Below are positions 49,199 through 63,152 of a stretch of DNA of 64,000 nt, piece after piece; the first letter of the stretch is position 1; each line of letters opens with the position of its first letter. Source of the DNA: Clitoria ternatea (taxonomy: Eukaryota > Streptophyta > Magnoliopsida > Fabales > Fabaceae). Location: assembly GCA_037962975.1 (NCBI GenBank), contig JAYKXN010000101.1:682001-746000 (forward strand), in the 5' to 3' direction. The notes beneath the pieces were generated by a model, which ran no database searches, was not told where the DNA came from, and saw only the letters and a list, made by a program, of their open reading frames with translations. The translations under genes were made by a program, and so were the position numbers.

Positions 49199-50041
49199 TG
49201 TAACAGCCCAATTTTTTAAGCAGTAAATTAAATAGTGAAAAAATTAAAATTTCTCAGAGAAATAAGAAATGAAACCTAGAAAATAGGAAATTTAATTATG
49301 AATATAAGGATATTTTCAGTTTGACTTAAAACGAAAATAAACGAGAATAGAATGTAGAATAGAATAATAAAATAAAATAAAAATCTACTACAGTAAAATG
49401 CTACAGTAAAATGCTACAGTAACGTCACATGAAAAATGTTGTAGAATGTAGAGAATTCGTGAGAATTCTCCAATTTTCCACCGCCTCATGTCAATTTCGA
49501 GATGCTACAGTGATTTGCTACAGTAAATTGCTACAGTAATTTGCTACAGTAACCGACATTGAAAGCCTATAAATAGAGCCCTGATCTCCCACATTTCCTC
49601 AGACCACAAACCTTCCAGATCCTATAACCTTTCATCTCCCTATTCAAGCTCTCAAAATCTTCATACTTTAATTTCTGAATAAGAAGAAATTACGCAAATT
49701 TGAAGATTTGAAGAAATACAAGGGAGTTAGCATAAGGAAAGCTTAACGATCTTCACTTGAGGTAAGAAAGAGGGGATAGGATATTAAATACATAGAAATT
49801 AAGTTAGAATTGCTTGCTTAATTGTTTAGAAATTCATATAGTTATATTTTCATTTAATTTGAATTAAATTATGAAATGGATGCAAATGGTTTGGAATATG
49901 ATATTAAACAATTACTATAACATGGAAAATGTGTTTCCATATTCTTTGAAATATGAAATATTATGGAAAATATGTTTTCATATGTTTGAAATATGATATG
50001 AATATTATGGGAAATGTGTTTCCGTATGATTGAATTATGAT
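49199..50041 (+). repeat. 3' LTR, copy 2 (truncated)
   Basis: Breaks off after gattgaattatgat, exactly as in copy 1, and carries two full 13-mer units where copy 1 has three. It is followed by filler cttaa and satellite B of unit 3. Confidence 0.94.
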
Positions 50042-50046
50042 CTTAA

Positions 50047-53000
50047 ATTATTCAATGTAATTTTAAAAGTATACCAAGAATAATTGACAAGTTTAATATA
50101 TTTACCTAAATTAACTAAATTTGTTAATCAACATAATATAACATAATATGATGATAGAAAAAGTACTAGTGGCGAGACTTCTTTTCTTTTTATAAGTTTT
50201 ATACAATATTTATAAATACTTTCAATGTTGTTTTGGAGTCCATACAATGACACTACTTAATAATTTTCATGTGTGCGTACGTGCGTCCAAGCATATGTGT
50301 CCATTTATAAAGTCTTTATGAGTTTTTTTAGTCGTTTTATGATGTGAATGAATCATTATTTGTACAAATAGCATTCTTAAATGGATTCAGTTATCTTTGA
50401 TATCAATGATATGTTATTATTTTTATAAATAACATTATTAATTAGAATTCTTTCACTTTTACTATCAATTATCAATAGAGGTTGATTAGTTCCCTTTTTA
50501 AATTTATTGATAGTAAAGATCGATAGTAAAGGAATCTGACAAATATAATTAACAAATTATATATTATTAATAATTATATTGTTTTATTTTTAAGGTTTAT
50601 TTAGTAAGAGAATCGCGTAAGGGTTCACATCAGGTCTTAATGGATGTATGTAATTTAAAATATATAATATTAATTAAAAATATAAATAATATATTTTATG
50701 ACATGTGTTTTAGAATTTTTCTTGTTAATTTTTATATAAATATAGAATATTAATTAAAAATATAAATAATCATTGTTCTTTCATCCTATTATTCAACATA
50801 ATTTTAAAACTATGCCAAGAATAAGTTTAATATGTTTACCTAAAATAACTAAATTTCTTACTCAACATAAAATAACATAATATGGTGATAGAAAAAGAAC
50901 TAGTAGCGAGACTTCTTTTTTTTTTTAAAAGTTTTATACAATATTTATAAATACTTTCAATGTTGTTCTAGATTCCATAGAATGAAACTACTTAATAATT
51001 TTTATGCGTGTGTACGTGCGTCCATGCATGCGTGTGCATTTATGAAGTCTTTGTGAGTTTTTTAGTCGTTTTATAACCAAAATGATCATTATTTTTACAA
51101 ATAGCATTCTTAAATGAAGTTAGTCATCTTTGATATCAATTATATGTTATTATTTTATAAATATTATTCTTAATTAGACTTTCTCACTTTTGCTATCAAT
51201 TATCAATTGAAGATGATGAATTCCTTTTTCCATTTATTGATAGTAAAGATCGATAGTAAAAGAATGTGACAAAATTAATTAACAAACTATATATTATTAT
51301 TAATTATATTCTTTAATTTTTAAGGTTTATTTAGTAAGAGAATCGTGTAAGGGATCACACAAGTCTTAATTAATGCATTTAATTTAAAATATATTAATAT
51401 TAATTAAAAATATAAATAATATATTTTTTCCTTAATTTTTAATGTGTTGTCTCTTTTCCTTTTTATGACATGTGTTTTAGAATTTTTCATGTTAATTTTT
51501 ATATGACTTCTTTCAATTTACAATGTGCATTGATTATTTTTTTAACACATACTCTTAAAAATTAATCTTTATACTACTTATATCAATAGAATACGAAATA
51601 ATCATTGATCTTTCTTCTTTATTATTCAATGTAATTTTAAAAGTATGCCAAGAATAATTGACAAGTCTAATATGTGTACAAAAAATAACTAAATTTCTTA
51701 ATCAACATAAATTAACAGAATACGGTGATAGAAAATGCAATAGTGGCGAGATTTCTTTTCTTTTTAAAAGTTTTATACAATATTTATAAATACTTTTAAT
51801 GTTGTTTTGGATTCCATACAATGAAACTACTTAATAATTTTCGTGCATGCGTATGTGCGTCCATCCATGCATGTCCATTTATGAGGTCTTTGTAAGTTTT
51901 TTTAGTCGTTTTATAACATTAGAATTCTCTCACTTTTACTATCAATTATCAATAGAAGTTGATTAATTCCCTTTTCCATTTATTGATAGTAAAGATTGAT
52001 AGTAAAAGAATGTGACAAAATTAATTAACAAATTATATATTATTAATAATTATATTCTTTTTTTAAGGTTTATTTTGAAAGAGAATTGCGTAAGTGATGA
52101 CACCAAGTAATTAATATATTTTATTTTTCCTTAATTTTTAATGTATTTTCTCTTATCCTTTTTATGACATGTGTTTTAGAATTTTTCATGTTAATTTTTA
52201 TATGACTTTTTTCAATTTACAATGTGCATTGATTATTTTTTTAACACATACTTTTAAAAATTAATCTTGATACTATTTATATTAGAGGAATATGAAATAA
52301 TCATTGATCTTTCTTCTTTATTATTCATTGTAATTTTAAAAGTATACCAAGAATAATTGACAAGTTTAATATGTTTACCTAAAATAATTAAATTTCTTAA
52401 TCAACATAAATTAACAGAATATGGTGATAGAAAAAGCACTAGTGGCGAGACTTATTTTCTTTTTAAAGGTTTTATACAATATTTATAGATACTTTCAATG
52501 TTGTTTTGGATTCCATGCAATGAAACGACTTAATAATTTTTGTGCATGCGTACGTGAGTCCATCCATGCGTGTCCATTTATGAAGTCATTGTAAGTTTTT
52601 GTAGCCGTTTTATAACATTAGAATTCTCTCACTTTTACTATCAATTATCAATAGAAGTTGATTAATTCCCTTTTCCATTTATTGATAGTAAAGATTGATA
52701 GTAAAAGAATGTGACAAAATTAATTAACGAATTGTATATTGTTAATAATTATATTCTTTTTTAAGGTTTATTTAGGAAGAGAATCGCGTAAGGGATCACA
52801 CCAAGTCTTAGTTGATGCACTTAATTTAAAATATATTAATATTATTTAATAATATAAATAATATATTTATTTTTCCTTAATTTTTAGTGTATTTTCTCTT
52901 ATCCTTTTTTTGATATGTGTTTTAGAATTTTTCATGTTAATTTTTATATGACTTCTTTCAATTTACAGTGTGTATTGATTATGTTTTTCAACACATACTT

Positions 53001-56000
53001 TTATTAATTAATCTTGATACTATTCATATTAGTGGAATATGTAATAATCATTTATCTTTCTTCTTTATTACTCAATGGAATTTTTTAAGTATTCCAAGCA
53101 TAATTGACAAGTTTAATATGTTTACCTAAAATAACTAAATTTCTTAATCAACATAAAATATCATAATATGGTGATAGAAAAAGAACTAGTGACGAGATTT
53201 CTTTTTTTTTAAGATTTCTTTTTTTTTAAAGTTTTATACAATATTTATAAATACATTTAATGTTGTTTTGGATTCCATACGATGAAATCGTGCGTACGTT
53301 CGTCCATGGATGCGTGTGCATTGATAAAGTATTTGTGAGTCTTTTTAGTCGTTTAATGACTTGAATGAGTCATTATTTTTACAAATAGAATTCTTAAATG
53401 GAGTTAGTCATCTTTGGTATCAATTATATGTTATTATTTTTATAAATATTTTAATTAGATTCTCTCACTTTTGTTATCAATTATCAATAGAAGATGATTG
53501 ATTCCATTTTCCATTTATTGATAGTAAAGATTGATAGTAAAAGAATGTGACTAAATTAATTAACAAATTATATATTATTAATAATTATATTCTTTTATTT
53601 TTTAAGGTTTATTTAGTAAGAGAATCGCATAAGGGATCACACTCAGTCTTAATTGATTGATTTAATTTAAAATATATTAATATTGATTAAAAATATAAAT
53701 AATATATTTTAATTTTCCTTAATTTTTAATATATTTTCTCTTATCCTTTTTATGAAGTATGTTTTAGAAATACTTTTAATGTTTTTTTGGATTCAATACA
53801 ATGTTTTAGTTTTCTTTTTAAAAGTTTAATACAATATTTATAAATACTTTCAACGTTGTTTTGGATTCCATACAATGAAACTACTTAATAACTTTCGTGC
53901 ATGCGTACGTGCGTCCAAGCATACGTGTCCATTTATAAAGTCTTAGTGAGTTTTTTTAGTCGTTTTATGACGTGAATGAATCATTATTTTCACAAACAGC
54001 ATTCTTAAATGGATTCAGTCATCTTTGATATCAATTATATGTTAGTATATTTATAAATATTATTCTTAATTAGAATTCCTTCACTTTTGCTATCAATTAT
54101 CAATAGAGGTTGATTAATTCCCTTTTTCCATTTATTAATACAAAAGATCGATAGTAAAAGAATCTGACAAAAATAATTAATAATTATATTCTTTTATATT
54201 TTTTAAGGTTTATTTAGTAAGAGAATCGCGTAAGGGATCACACCAAGTCTTAGTTGATGCATTTAATTTAAAATATATTAATATTAATTAAAAATATAAA
54301 TCATATATTTTATTTTTCCTTAGTTTTTAATGTACCTTCTCTTATCCTTTTTATGACATGTGTTTTAGAATTTTTCAGGTTCATTTTTACATGACTTCTT
54401 TCAATTTACAATGCGCATTGATTATTTTTTTCAATACATACTCTTATTAATTAATCTTGATACTACTATATCAGTGGAATATGAAATAATCATTGACCTT
54501 TCTTTTTTGTTATTCAGTGTAATTTTAAAAGTATACCAAGAATAATTGAGAAGTTTAATATGTTTATGTAAAATAACTAAATTTCTTAATCAACATAAAA
54601 TAACATAATATGGTGATAGAAAAAGCTCTAGTGGCGAGACTTCTTTTCTTTTTAAAAGTTTTAAACAATATTCATAAATACTTTCAATGTTTTTTTGGAT
54701 TCAATACAATGAAACTACGCGCGTCCATGCATGTGTGTCCATTTATGAAGTCTTTGTGAGTTTTTTAGTCGTTTTATGATGTGAATGAATCATTATTTGT
54801 ACAAATAGCACTCTAAAATGGATTTAGTCATCTTTGATATCAATTATACGTTTTTATTTTTATAAGTATTATTGTTAATTAGAATTCTCTCACTTTTGCT
54901 ATCAATTATCAATAAAGGTGGATTAATTCCCATTTTCCATTTATTGATAGTAAAGATCGATAGTAAAAGAATCTGACAAAAATAATTAATGAATTATATA
55001 TTATTAATAAATATATTATGTTATTTTTTAAGGTTTATTTAATAAGAGAATCACGTAAGGGATTACACCAAGTCTTAATTGATGCATTTAATTTAAAATA
55101 TATTAATATTAATTAAAATTATAAAGAATATATTTTATTCTTCCTTAATTTTTAATGTATTTTCTCTTATCCTTTTTATGACATGTATTTTAGAATTGTT
55201 TATGTTAATTTTTATATGACTTCTTTCAATTTACATTGTGCATTGAATATTTTTTCAACGTATACTTTTATTAATTATTGTTCTTTCTTGTTTACTATTC
55301 AATGTAATTTTAAAAGTATACTAAGAATAATTGACAAGTTTAATATGTTTACCTAATATAACTAAATTTCTTAATCAACATAAAATAACATAATATGGTG
55401 ATAGAAAAAGCACTAGTGACGAGACTTCTGTTCTTTTTAAACGTTTTATACAATATTTATAATTACTTTCAATGTTATTTTGGATTCCATACAATGAAAC
55501 TACTTAAAAACTTTTATGCGTGCGTACGTGCGTCCATGCATACGTGTGCTTTTATGAAGTCTTTGAACTTTTTTTGGTCGTTTTATAACAAGAATCAATC
55601 ATTATTTTTACAAATAGCATTCTTAAATGGAGTTAGTCATCTTTGATATCAATTATATATTATTATTTTATAAATATAATTCTTATTTACATTCTCTCAC
55701 TTTTACTATCAATTATCAATAGAAGATGATTATTTCCCTTTTCCATTTATTGATAGTAAAGATTGATAGTAAAAGAATGTGACAAAATTAAGTAAAAAAT
55801 TATATTTTATTAATAATTATATTATTTTATTTTTTAAGGTTTATTTAGTAAGAGAATCACGTAAGGGATTACACCAAGTCTTAATTGATGCATTTAATCT
55901 AAAATATATTAATATTAATTAAAATTATAAATAATATATTTTATTTTTCCTTAATTTTCAATGTATTTTCTCTTATCCTTTTTATGACATGTGTTTTAGT

Positions 56001-59000
56001 CTTTTTCATGTTAATTTTCATATGACTTCTTTCAATTTACAATGTGCATTGAATATTTTTTCAACACATACTTTTATTAATCATTGATCTTTCTAGTTTA
56101 TTATTCAATGTAATTTTAAAAGTATACCAAGAATAATTGATAAGTTTAATATGTTTACCTAATATAACTAAATTTCTTAATCAACGTAAAATAGCAAAAT
56201 ATGGTGAGAGAAAAAGCACTAGTGACGACTCTTCTTTTCTTTTTAAAAGTTTTATACAATATTTATAAATATTTTCAATGCTGTTTTGGATTCCATACAA
56301 TGAAACTACTTAATAATTTTCGTGCATGCATACGTGCGTCCAAGCATACGTGTACATTTATGAAGTCTTTGTGAGTTTTTTTAGTCGTTTTATGACGTGA
56401 ATGAATCCTAATTTGTACAAATAGCATTCTTAAATGGCTTCAGTCTTCTTTGATATCAATTATATGTTATTATTTTTATAAATATTATTCTTACTTAGAA
56501 TTCTCTCTCTTTTACTATCAATTATCAATAGAAGATGATTAATTCTCTTTTCCATTTATTGATAGTAAAGATCGATAGTAAAAGAATGTGACAAAATTAA
56601 TTAAAAAATTATATTTTATTAATAATTCTATTATTTTATTTTTTAAGGTTTATTTAGTAAGAGAATCGCATAAGGGATCACACTGAGTCTTAATCGATGC
56701 ATTTAATTTAAAATAAAATAATATTAATTAAAAATATAAAAAATATATTTTATTTTTCCTTCATCTTTAATGTATTTTCTCTTATCCTTTTTATGACATG
56801 TGTTTTTGAATTTTGCATGTGAATTTTTATATGACTTCTTTCAATTTACAGTGTGCATTGATTACTTTTTCAACACATACTTTTATTAATTAATTTTGAT
56901 ACTATTTATATCAGTGGAATATGAAATAATCATTGATCTTCTTGTTTATTATTCAATGTAATTTTAAAAGTATACCAAGAATTATTGACAAGTTAATATA
57001 TTTACCTAATATAACTAAATTTCTTAATCAACATAAAATAACATAATATGGTGATAGAAAAAGCACTAGTGGTGAGACTTGTTTTCTTTTTAAAAGTTTT
57101 AAACAATATTTATAAATACATTCAATGTTGTTTTGGATTCCTTACAATGAAACTACGAAATAATTTTCATGCATGCGTACGTGCGTCCATGCATGCGTGT
57201 CCATTTATGAAGTCTTTGTGAGTTTCTTTATTCGTTTAATGACTTTAATAAAACGTTCTTTGTACAAATTGCATTCTTAAATGGATTCAGTCATCTTTGA
57301 TATCAATTATATGTTATTATTTTTATAAATATTATTCTTGATTAGAATTCTCTCACTTTTGCTATCAATTATCAATAGAAGTTGATTAATTCCCTTTTTC
57401 CATTTATTGATCATAAAGATCGATAGTAAAAGAATCTGACAAAAAGAATTAAGAAATTATATATTATTAATAATTATATGCTTTTATCTTTTAAGGTTTA
57501 TTTAGTAAGAGAATCGCGTAAGGGGTCACATCAAGTCTTAATTGATGCACTTAATTTAAAATATATTAATATTAATAAAAAATATAAAAAATATATTTTA
57601 TTTTTCCTTAGTTTTTAATGTATTTTCTTTTATCCTTTTTATGAGACGTGTTTTTGAATTCTTGTTAATTTTTATATGACTTCTTTCAATTTACAGTGTG
57701 CATTGATTATTTTTTCAACACATACTGTTAATAAATAATCATGAAAATATTTATATCAGTGGAATATGAAATAATCATTGATATTTCATCCTTATTATTC
57801 AATGTAATTTTAAAAGTATACCAAGAATAATTGACAAGTTTAATATGTTTACCTAAAATAACTAAATTTCTTAATCAACATAAAATAACATAATATGGTG
57901 ATTGAAAAAGAACTAGTGGCGAGACTTCTTTTCTTCTTAAAAGTTTTATACAATGTTTATAAATACTTTCAAGGTTGTTTTGGATTCCATACAATTAAAC
58001 TACTTAATAATTGTTGTGTATGCGTACGTGTGTCCAAGCATACGTGTCCATTTATGAAGTCTTTGTGAGTTTTTTAGTCGTTTTATGACGTGAATGAATC
58101 ATTATTTATACAAATTGCATTCTTAAATGGATTCAGTCATCTTTGATATCAATTATATAATATTATTTTTATAAATATTATTCTTAATTAGAATTCTCTC
58201 TCTTTTGCTATCAATTATCAATAGAGGTTGATTAATTCCCCTTTTTCCATTTATTGATAGTAAAGATCGATAGTAAAAGAATCTCACAAAAATAATTCAC
58301 AAATTATATATTATTAATAATTATATTCTATCTTTTTTAAGGAGTCACTCAAGTCTTAATTGATGCATTTAATTTAAAATATATTAATATTAATAAAAAT
58401 ATAAATAATATATTTTACTTTCCCATAGTCTTAATGGCGAGACTTCTTTTCTTTTTAAAAGTTTTATACAATATTTATAAATACTTTCAATGTTGTTTTG
58501 GATTCTATAAAAAAAACTACTTAATAATTTTGATGCGTGCGTACGTACGTCCATGCATGCGTGTGCATTTGTGAAGTCTTTGTGAGTTTTTTTAGTCGTT
58601 TTATAACCAGAATGATCATTATTTTTACAAATATCCTTCTTAAATGGAGTTAGTCATCTTTGATATCAATTATATGTTATTATTTTATAAATTTTATTCT
58701 TAATTAGATTCTCTTACTTTTGCTATCAATTATCAATAGAAGATGATGAATTCCCTTTTCCATTTATTGATAGTAAAGATCAATAGTAAAAGAATCAGAC
58801 AAAAATAATTAACAAATTATATATTATTAATAATTATATTCTTTCATTTTTTAAGGTTTATTTAGTAAGAGAATTGCGTAAAGGATCATACCAAGTCTTA
58901 GTTGATGCATTTAATTTAAAATATATTAATATTAATTAAAACTATAAATAATATATTTTATTTTTCCTTAATTTTTAATGTATTTTCTCTTATCCTTTTT

Positions 59001-60625
59001 TAAATACATACTCTTATAAATTAAGCTTGATAATATTTATATCAGTAGAATATGAAATAATCATTGATTTTTCTTGTTTATTATTCAATATAATTTAAAA
59101 AGTATATCAAAAATAGTTGACAAGTTTAATATGTTTATCTATAATAAATAAATTTCTTAATCAACATAAAATAACATAATATGGTGATAGAAAAAGCACT
59201 AGTGGTGAGACTTCTTTTCTTTTTAAAAGTTTTAAACAATATTTATAAATACATTCAATGTTGTTTTGGAGTCGATACAATGAAACTACGAAATAATTTT
59301 CATGCATGCGTACGTGCGTCCATGCATGTGTGTCCATTTATGTAGTTTTTATGAGTTTCTTTATTCGTTTAATGACTTCAATGAATCATTCTTTGTACAA
59401 ATAGCATTCTTAAATGGATTCAGTCATCTTTGATATCAATTATATGTTATTATTTTTATAAATATTATTCTTGATTAGAATTCTCTCACTTTTGCTATCA
59501 ATTATCAATAGAAGTTGATTAATTCCCTTTTTCCGTTTATTGATCGTAAAGATCGATAGTAAAAGAATCTGACAAAAAGAATTAACAAATTATATATTAT
59601 TAATTATATTCTTTTATCTTTTAAGGTTTATTTAGTAAGAGAATCGCGTAAGGGGTCACATCAAGTCTTAATTGATGCACTTAATTTAAAATATATTAAT
59701 ATTAATGAAAAATATAAATAATATATTTTATTTTTCCTTAGTTTTTAATGTATTTTCTTTTATCCTTTTTATGTGACGGGTTTTTGAATTCTTGTTAATT
59801 TTTATATGACTTCTTTCAATTTACAATGTGCATTGATTATTTTTTCAACACATACTATTAATAAATAATCATGAAAATATTTATATCAGTGGAATAAGAA
59901 ATAATCATTGATATTTCTTCCTTATTATTCAATGTAATTTTAAAAGTATACCAAAAATAATTGACAAGTTTAATATGTTTACCTAAAATAACTAAATTTC
60001 TTAATCAACATAAAATAACATAATATGGTGATTGAAAAAGAACTAGTGGCGAGACTTCTTTTCTTTTTAAAAGTTTTATACAATGTTTATAAATACTTTC
60101 AAGGTTGTTTTGGATTCCATACAATGAAACTATTGAATAATTCTCGTGCATGCGTACGTGCATCCATGCGTGTCCATTTATGAAGTCTCTGTAACTTTTT
60201 TTAGTCATTTTATAACATGAATGAATCATTATTTGTATAAATAACATTCTTAAATAGATTCAGTCATCTTTGATATCAATTATATGTTATTATTTTTATA
60301 AATATTATTCTTAGTTGATGCATTTAATTTAAAATATATTAATATTAATTAATAATATAAATAATATATTTTAGTTTTCCTTAATTTTTAATGTATTTTC
60401 TCTTATCCTTTTTGTGACATGTGTTTTAGAATTTTTCATGTTAATTTTTATATGACTTCTTTCAATTTACAATGTGCATTGATTATGTTTTTCAACACAT
60501 ACTTTTATTAATTAATCTTGATACTTTTTATATTAGTGGAAAATGTAATAATCATTGATCTTTCTTCTTTGTTACTCAATGAAATTTTAAAAGTATACTA
60601 AGATTAATTGACAAGTTTAATATGT
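50047..60625. repeat. Satellite B block of composite unit 3
   Basis: Collinear with the unit 2 block and sharing its variants against unit 1. Private differences include acaaattgcattc near 57265, where units 1 and 2 have acaaatagcattc. Confidence 0.93.
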
Positions 60626-60681
60626 CAAAATCTTTACCCTATATTTTAAAACATTGATTCAAAAATGAATTATTAGTGTGT

Positions 60682-60717
<36 letters not shown>

Positions 60718-63152
60718 GAGCAAAGAACATAATAATAACATTTAATAGGTTTAAGAAGAAATCAAACTTATAAACATTAAGATTAACTACATATTTAACT
60801 TTTTAAAAATGGTTTTCTATATTATTCTTCAAAAATAAGAAAATTGAGTCCTTTCTTTTTTACTCTAAATACGGGTGCTACTCATCATAGCCTACACATA
60901 TGTTGTCAACATTGCCTCACAACATAACCATATTGTTTCTTTCAGTGAAATTGTCCTAAGGTTTGCTTATGAAGTCTATTTAGCTAAATTTATAATGTTT
61001 ATTAGGTCACTATGATTTCAAAAATATAACTAGTATAATTATAAAAATAATTACGATAACTATTTTTAATTTTAACTTTATAATATTTTAAAATTATTAA
61101 GTTGTTGTTTTACATGTTTTGTTTTTAGATTTCAAAGATGAGTCAGTACTGACATATTAAGGAATAAACAATATCTAAATTGAGCTTTAAAAGATCATAA
61201 CTCAAGATAATTTGAGCTCAAAATTAGCATTTAAGTGGACTACACAAGCTTTGAAAATGCTTCATCTATTACTTTCCATCAAATAAGTAATTTCTAAATA
61301 AAATTTCCAGGGGTTTCAAAGAATTCTTGAACTCAGAACCATATTGAAAATTTGTTATTGAAGTTTGAATTTGATTTTTAGCACTGAAGAGCTAAAACTT
61401 AGAGTATATTTTGATGGCTAATTTTAGAATATTAGAATTATTAAATTCAAATAATAAGTATTTACAAAACAAGTCTTATGTGAAGAAATATTAAGATATA
61501 TCTGAGAATCATATCTAGTCACGTATCTATATCTATAACTGATTTGCAAATTTACTATGTCAAAAACTTTACCTTAAAGTCTAAAACATTGATTTACAAA
61601 TGAATTATTAATGTGTACACACACAAACATATATAATATATATATATATATATATATAAGAGTAAAGAACATAATAATAACATTGAATAGGTTTAAGAAG
61701 AAGTCAAACTTATAAAACATTAAGCTTAACTATATATTAAACTTTTAAAAAATGTTTCTCTATATTACTCTTCAAAAACAAGAAAATGAAGTCTTTTCTT
61801 TTTCACTCTAAATAGTTGTGTCAGTCATCATAACCTACACATATGTGGTCAACATTGCCTCACAACACAATCATATTTTTTCTTTCAGTGAAATTGTCCT
61901 ATGGTTTGCTTATCAAGTCTACTTAGCTAAATTTATAATGTCTATTAGGTCACTATGATTTCCAAAATATAACTAGCATAATTATAAAAACAATTACCGT
62001 AATTATTTTTAACTTTATAATATTTTAAAATATTAAGTTCTTATTCTATATTTTTGTTTTTAGATTTCGAAGATGGGTCAGTACCGACATATTAAGGAAC
62101 AAACAATATCTAAATTAAGCTTTAAAAGATCATAACTCAACATACTTTGAGCTCAATATTAGCATTTAAATGGACTACACAAGCTTTAAAAATTCTTCAC
62201 GTATTAGTTTCCATCAAATACGTCATTCCTAAATAAAATTTTCTGGTGTTTCAAAGAATTCTTGAACTTATAATCATATTGAAAATTTCTTATTGAAGTT
62301 TTAATTTGATTTTTAGCATTGAAGAGTTAAACCTTAGAGTATATTTGGATGGCTAATTTTAGAATGTTAGAATTATTAGATTCAAATAATAAGTATTTAC
62401 AAAATTAGTCTTATGTGAACAAGTATTAAGAGATTTTTGAGAATCATATCTATCCATGTATGTATATGTATAATTGATTTGCAAATCCATCATTTTTATG
62501 TTAATTTACTATATCAAAACCTTTACCCTAAATTTTAGAATAATGATTTAAAAATGAATTATTAATCTATACACACACAAATATATATATATATATAAGG
62601 GTAAAGAACATAATAATAACATTTAATAGGTTTAAGAAGAAGTCAAACTTATAAAACTTTAAGATTAACTACATATTAAACTTTTTAAAAATGGTTCTCT
62701 ATATTACTCTTCAAAAATAAGAAAATGAAGTCCTCTCTTTTTTACTCTAAATAGGGGTGTCACTCATCATATCCTACACATACGTGGTCAACATTGCGTC
62801 ACAACACAACCATACTTTTCCTTTTAGTGAAATTGTCCTAAGGTTTGTTTATCATGTCTATTTAGCTATATTTATAATATCTATTAGGTCACTATGAGTT
62901 CAAAAATGTAACTAGTACAAATATAAAAACAATTACCATACATATTTTTAATTTTATAATATTTTAAAATTATTAAGTTGTTATTCTATATGGTTTATTT
63001 TTAGATTTAAAAGATGGGTCAGTACCGACATATTAAGGAACAAACAATATCTAAATTAAGCTTTAAAAGATCATAACTCAACATACTTTGAGCTCAATAT
63101 TAGCATTTAAATGGACTACACAAGCTTTAAAAATTCTTCACGTATTAGTTTC
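60626..63152. repeat. Satellite A block of composite unit 3
   Basis: Collinear with the other two blocks, joined to satellite B at the shared atgt (60622-60625) and interrupted at gtattagtttc by the LTR. The TA tract near 61633-61658 reads catatataatatat, where the others read catatataaatatat. Confidence 0.92.

Larger units (their letters stand above)
47033..50041 (+). mobile_element. Non-autonomous Ty3/Gypsy LTR retrotransposon, copy 2 (3' LTR truncated)
   Basis: Same layout as copy 1: 5' LTR 47033-48819 (1787 bp, one 13-mer fewer), primer-binding site 48827-48838, pol C-terminal relic 49054-49149, polypurine tract 49189-49198, 3' LTR 49199-50041 (truncated at the same base). TATA boxes are at 47389-47396 and 49568-49575. 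The 5' versus 3' LTR differences seen in copy 1 (acaagg/ataagg, attac/attgc, gacctccc/gatctccc, cctccc/cttccc, tttaaag/tttgaag) recur here. This copy therefore arose by duplication of an existing insertion and not by a new insertion. Confidence 0.94.
33926..50046. repeat. Composite higher-order repeat, unit 2 (16,121 bp)
   Basis: Same order as unit 1: satellite B 33926-44504, satellite A 44505-47032, LTR element 47033-50041, filler 50042-50046. Offsets from unit 1 move from 16,119-16,121 bp to 16,144-16,145 bp after the unit 1 deletion near 24967, and then to 16,134 bp after the loss of one LTR 13-mer. It shares several base variants with unit 3 against unit 1, for example caatgttattttgg at 39351 and gagacttgttttc near 40955. 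Confidence 0.95.
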
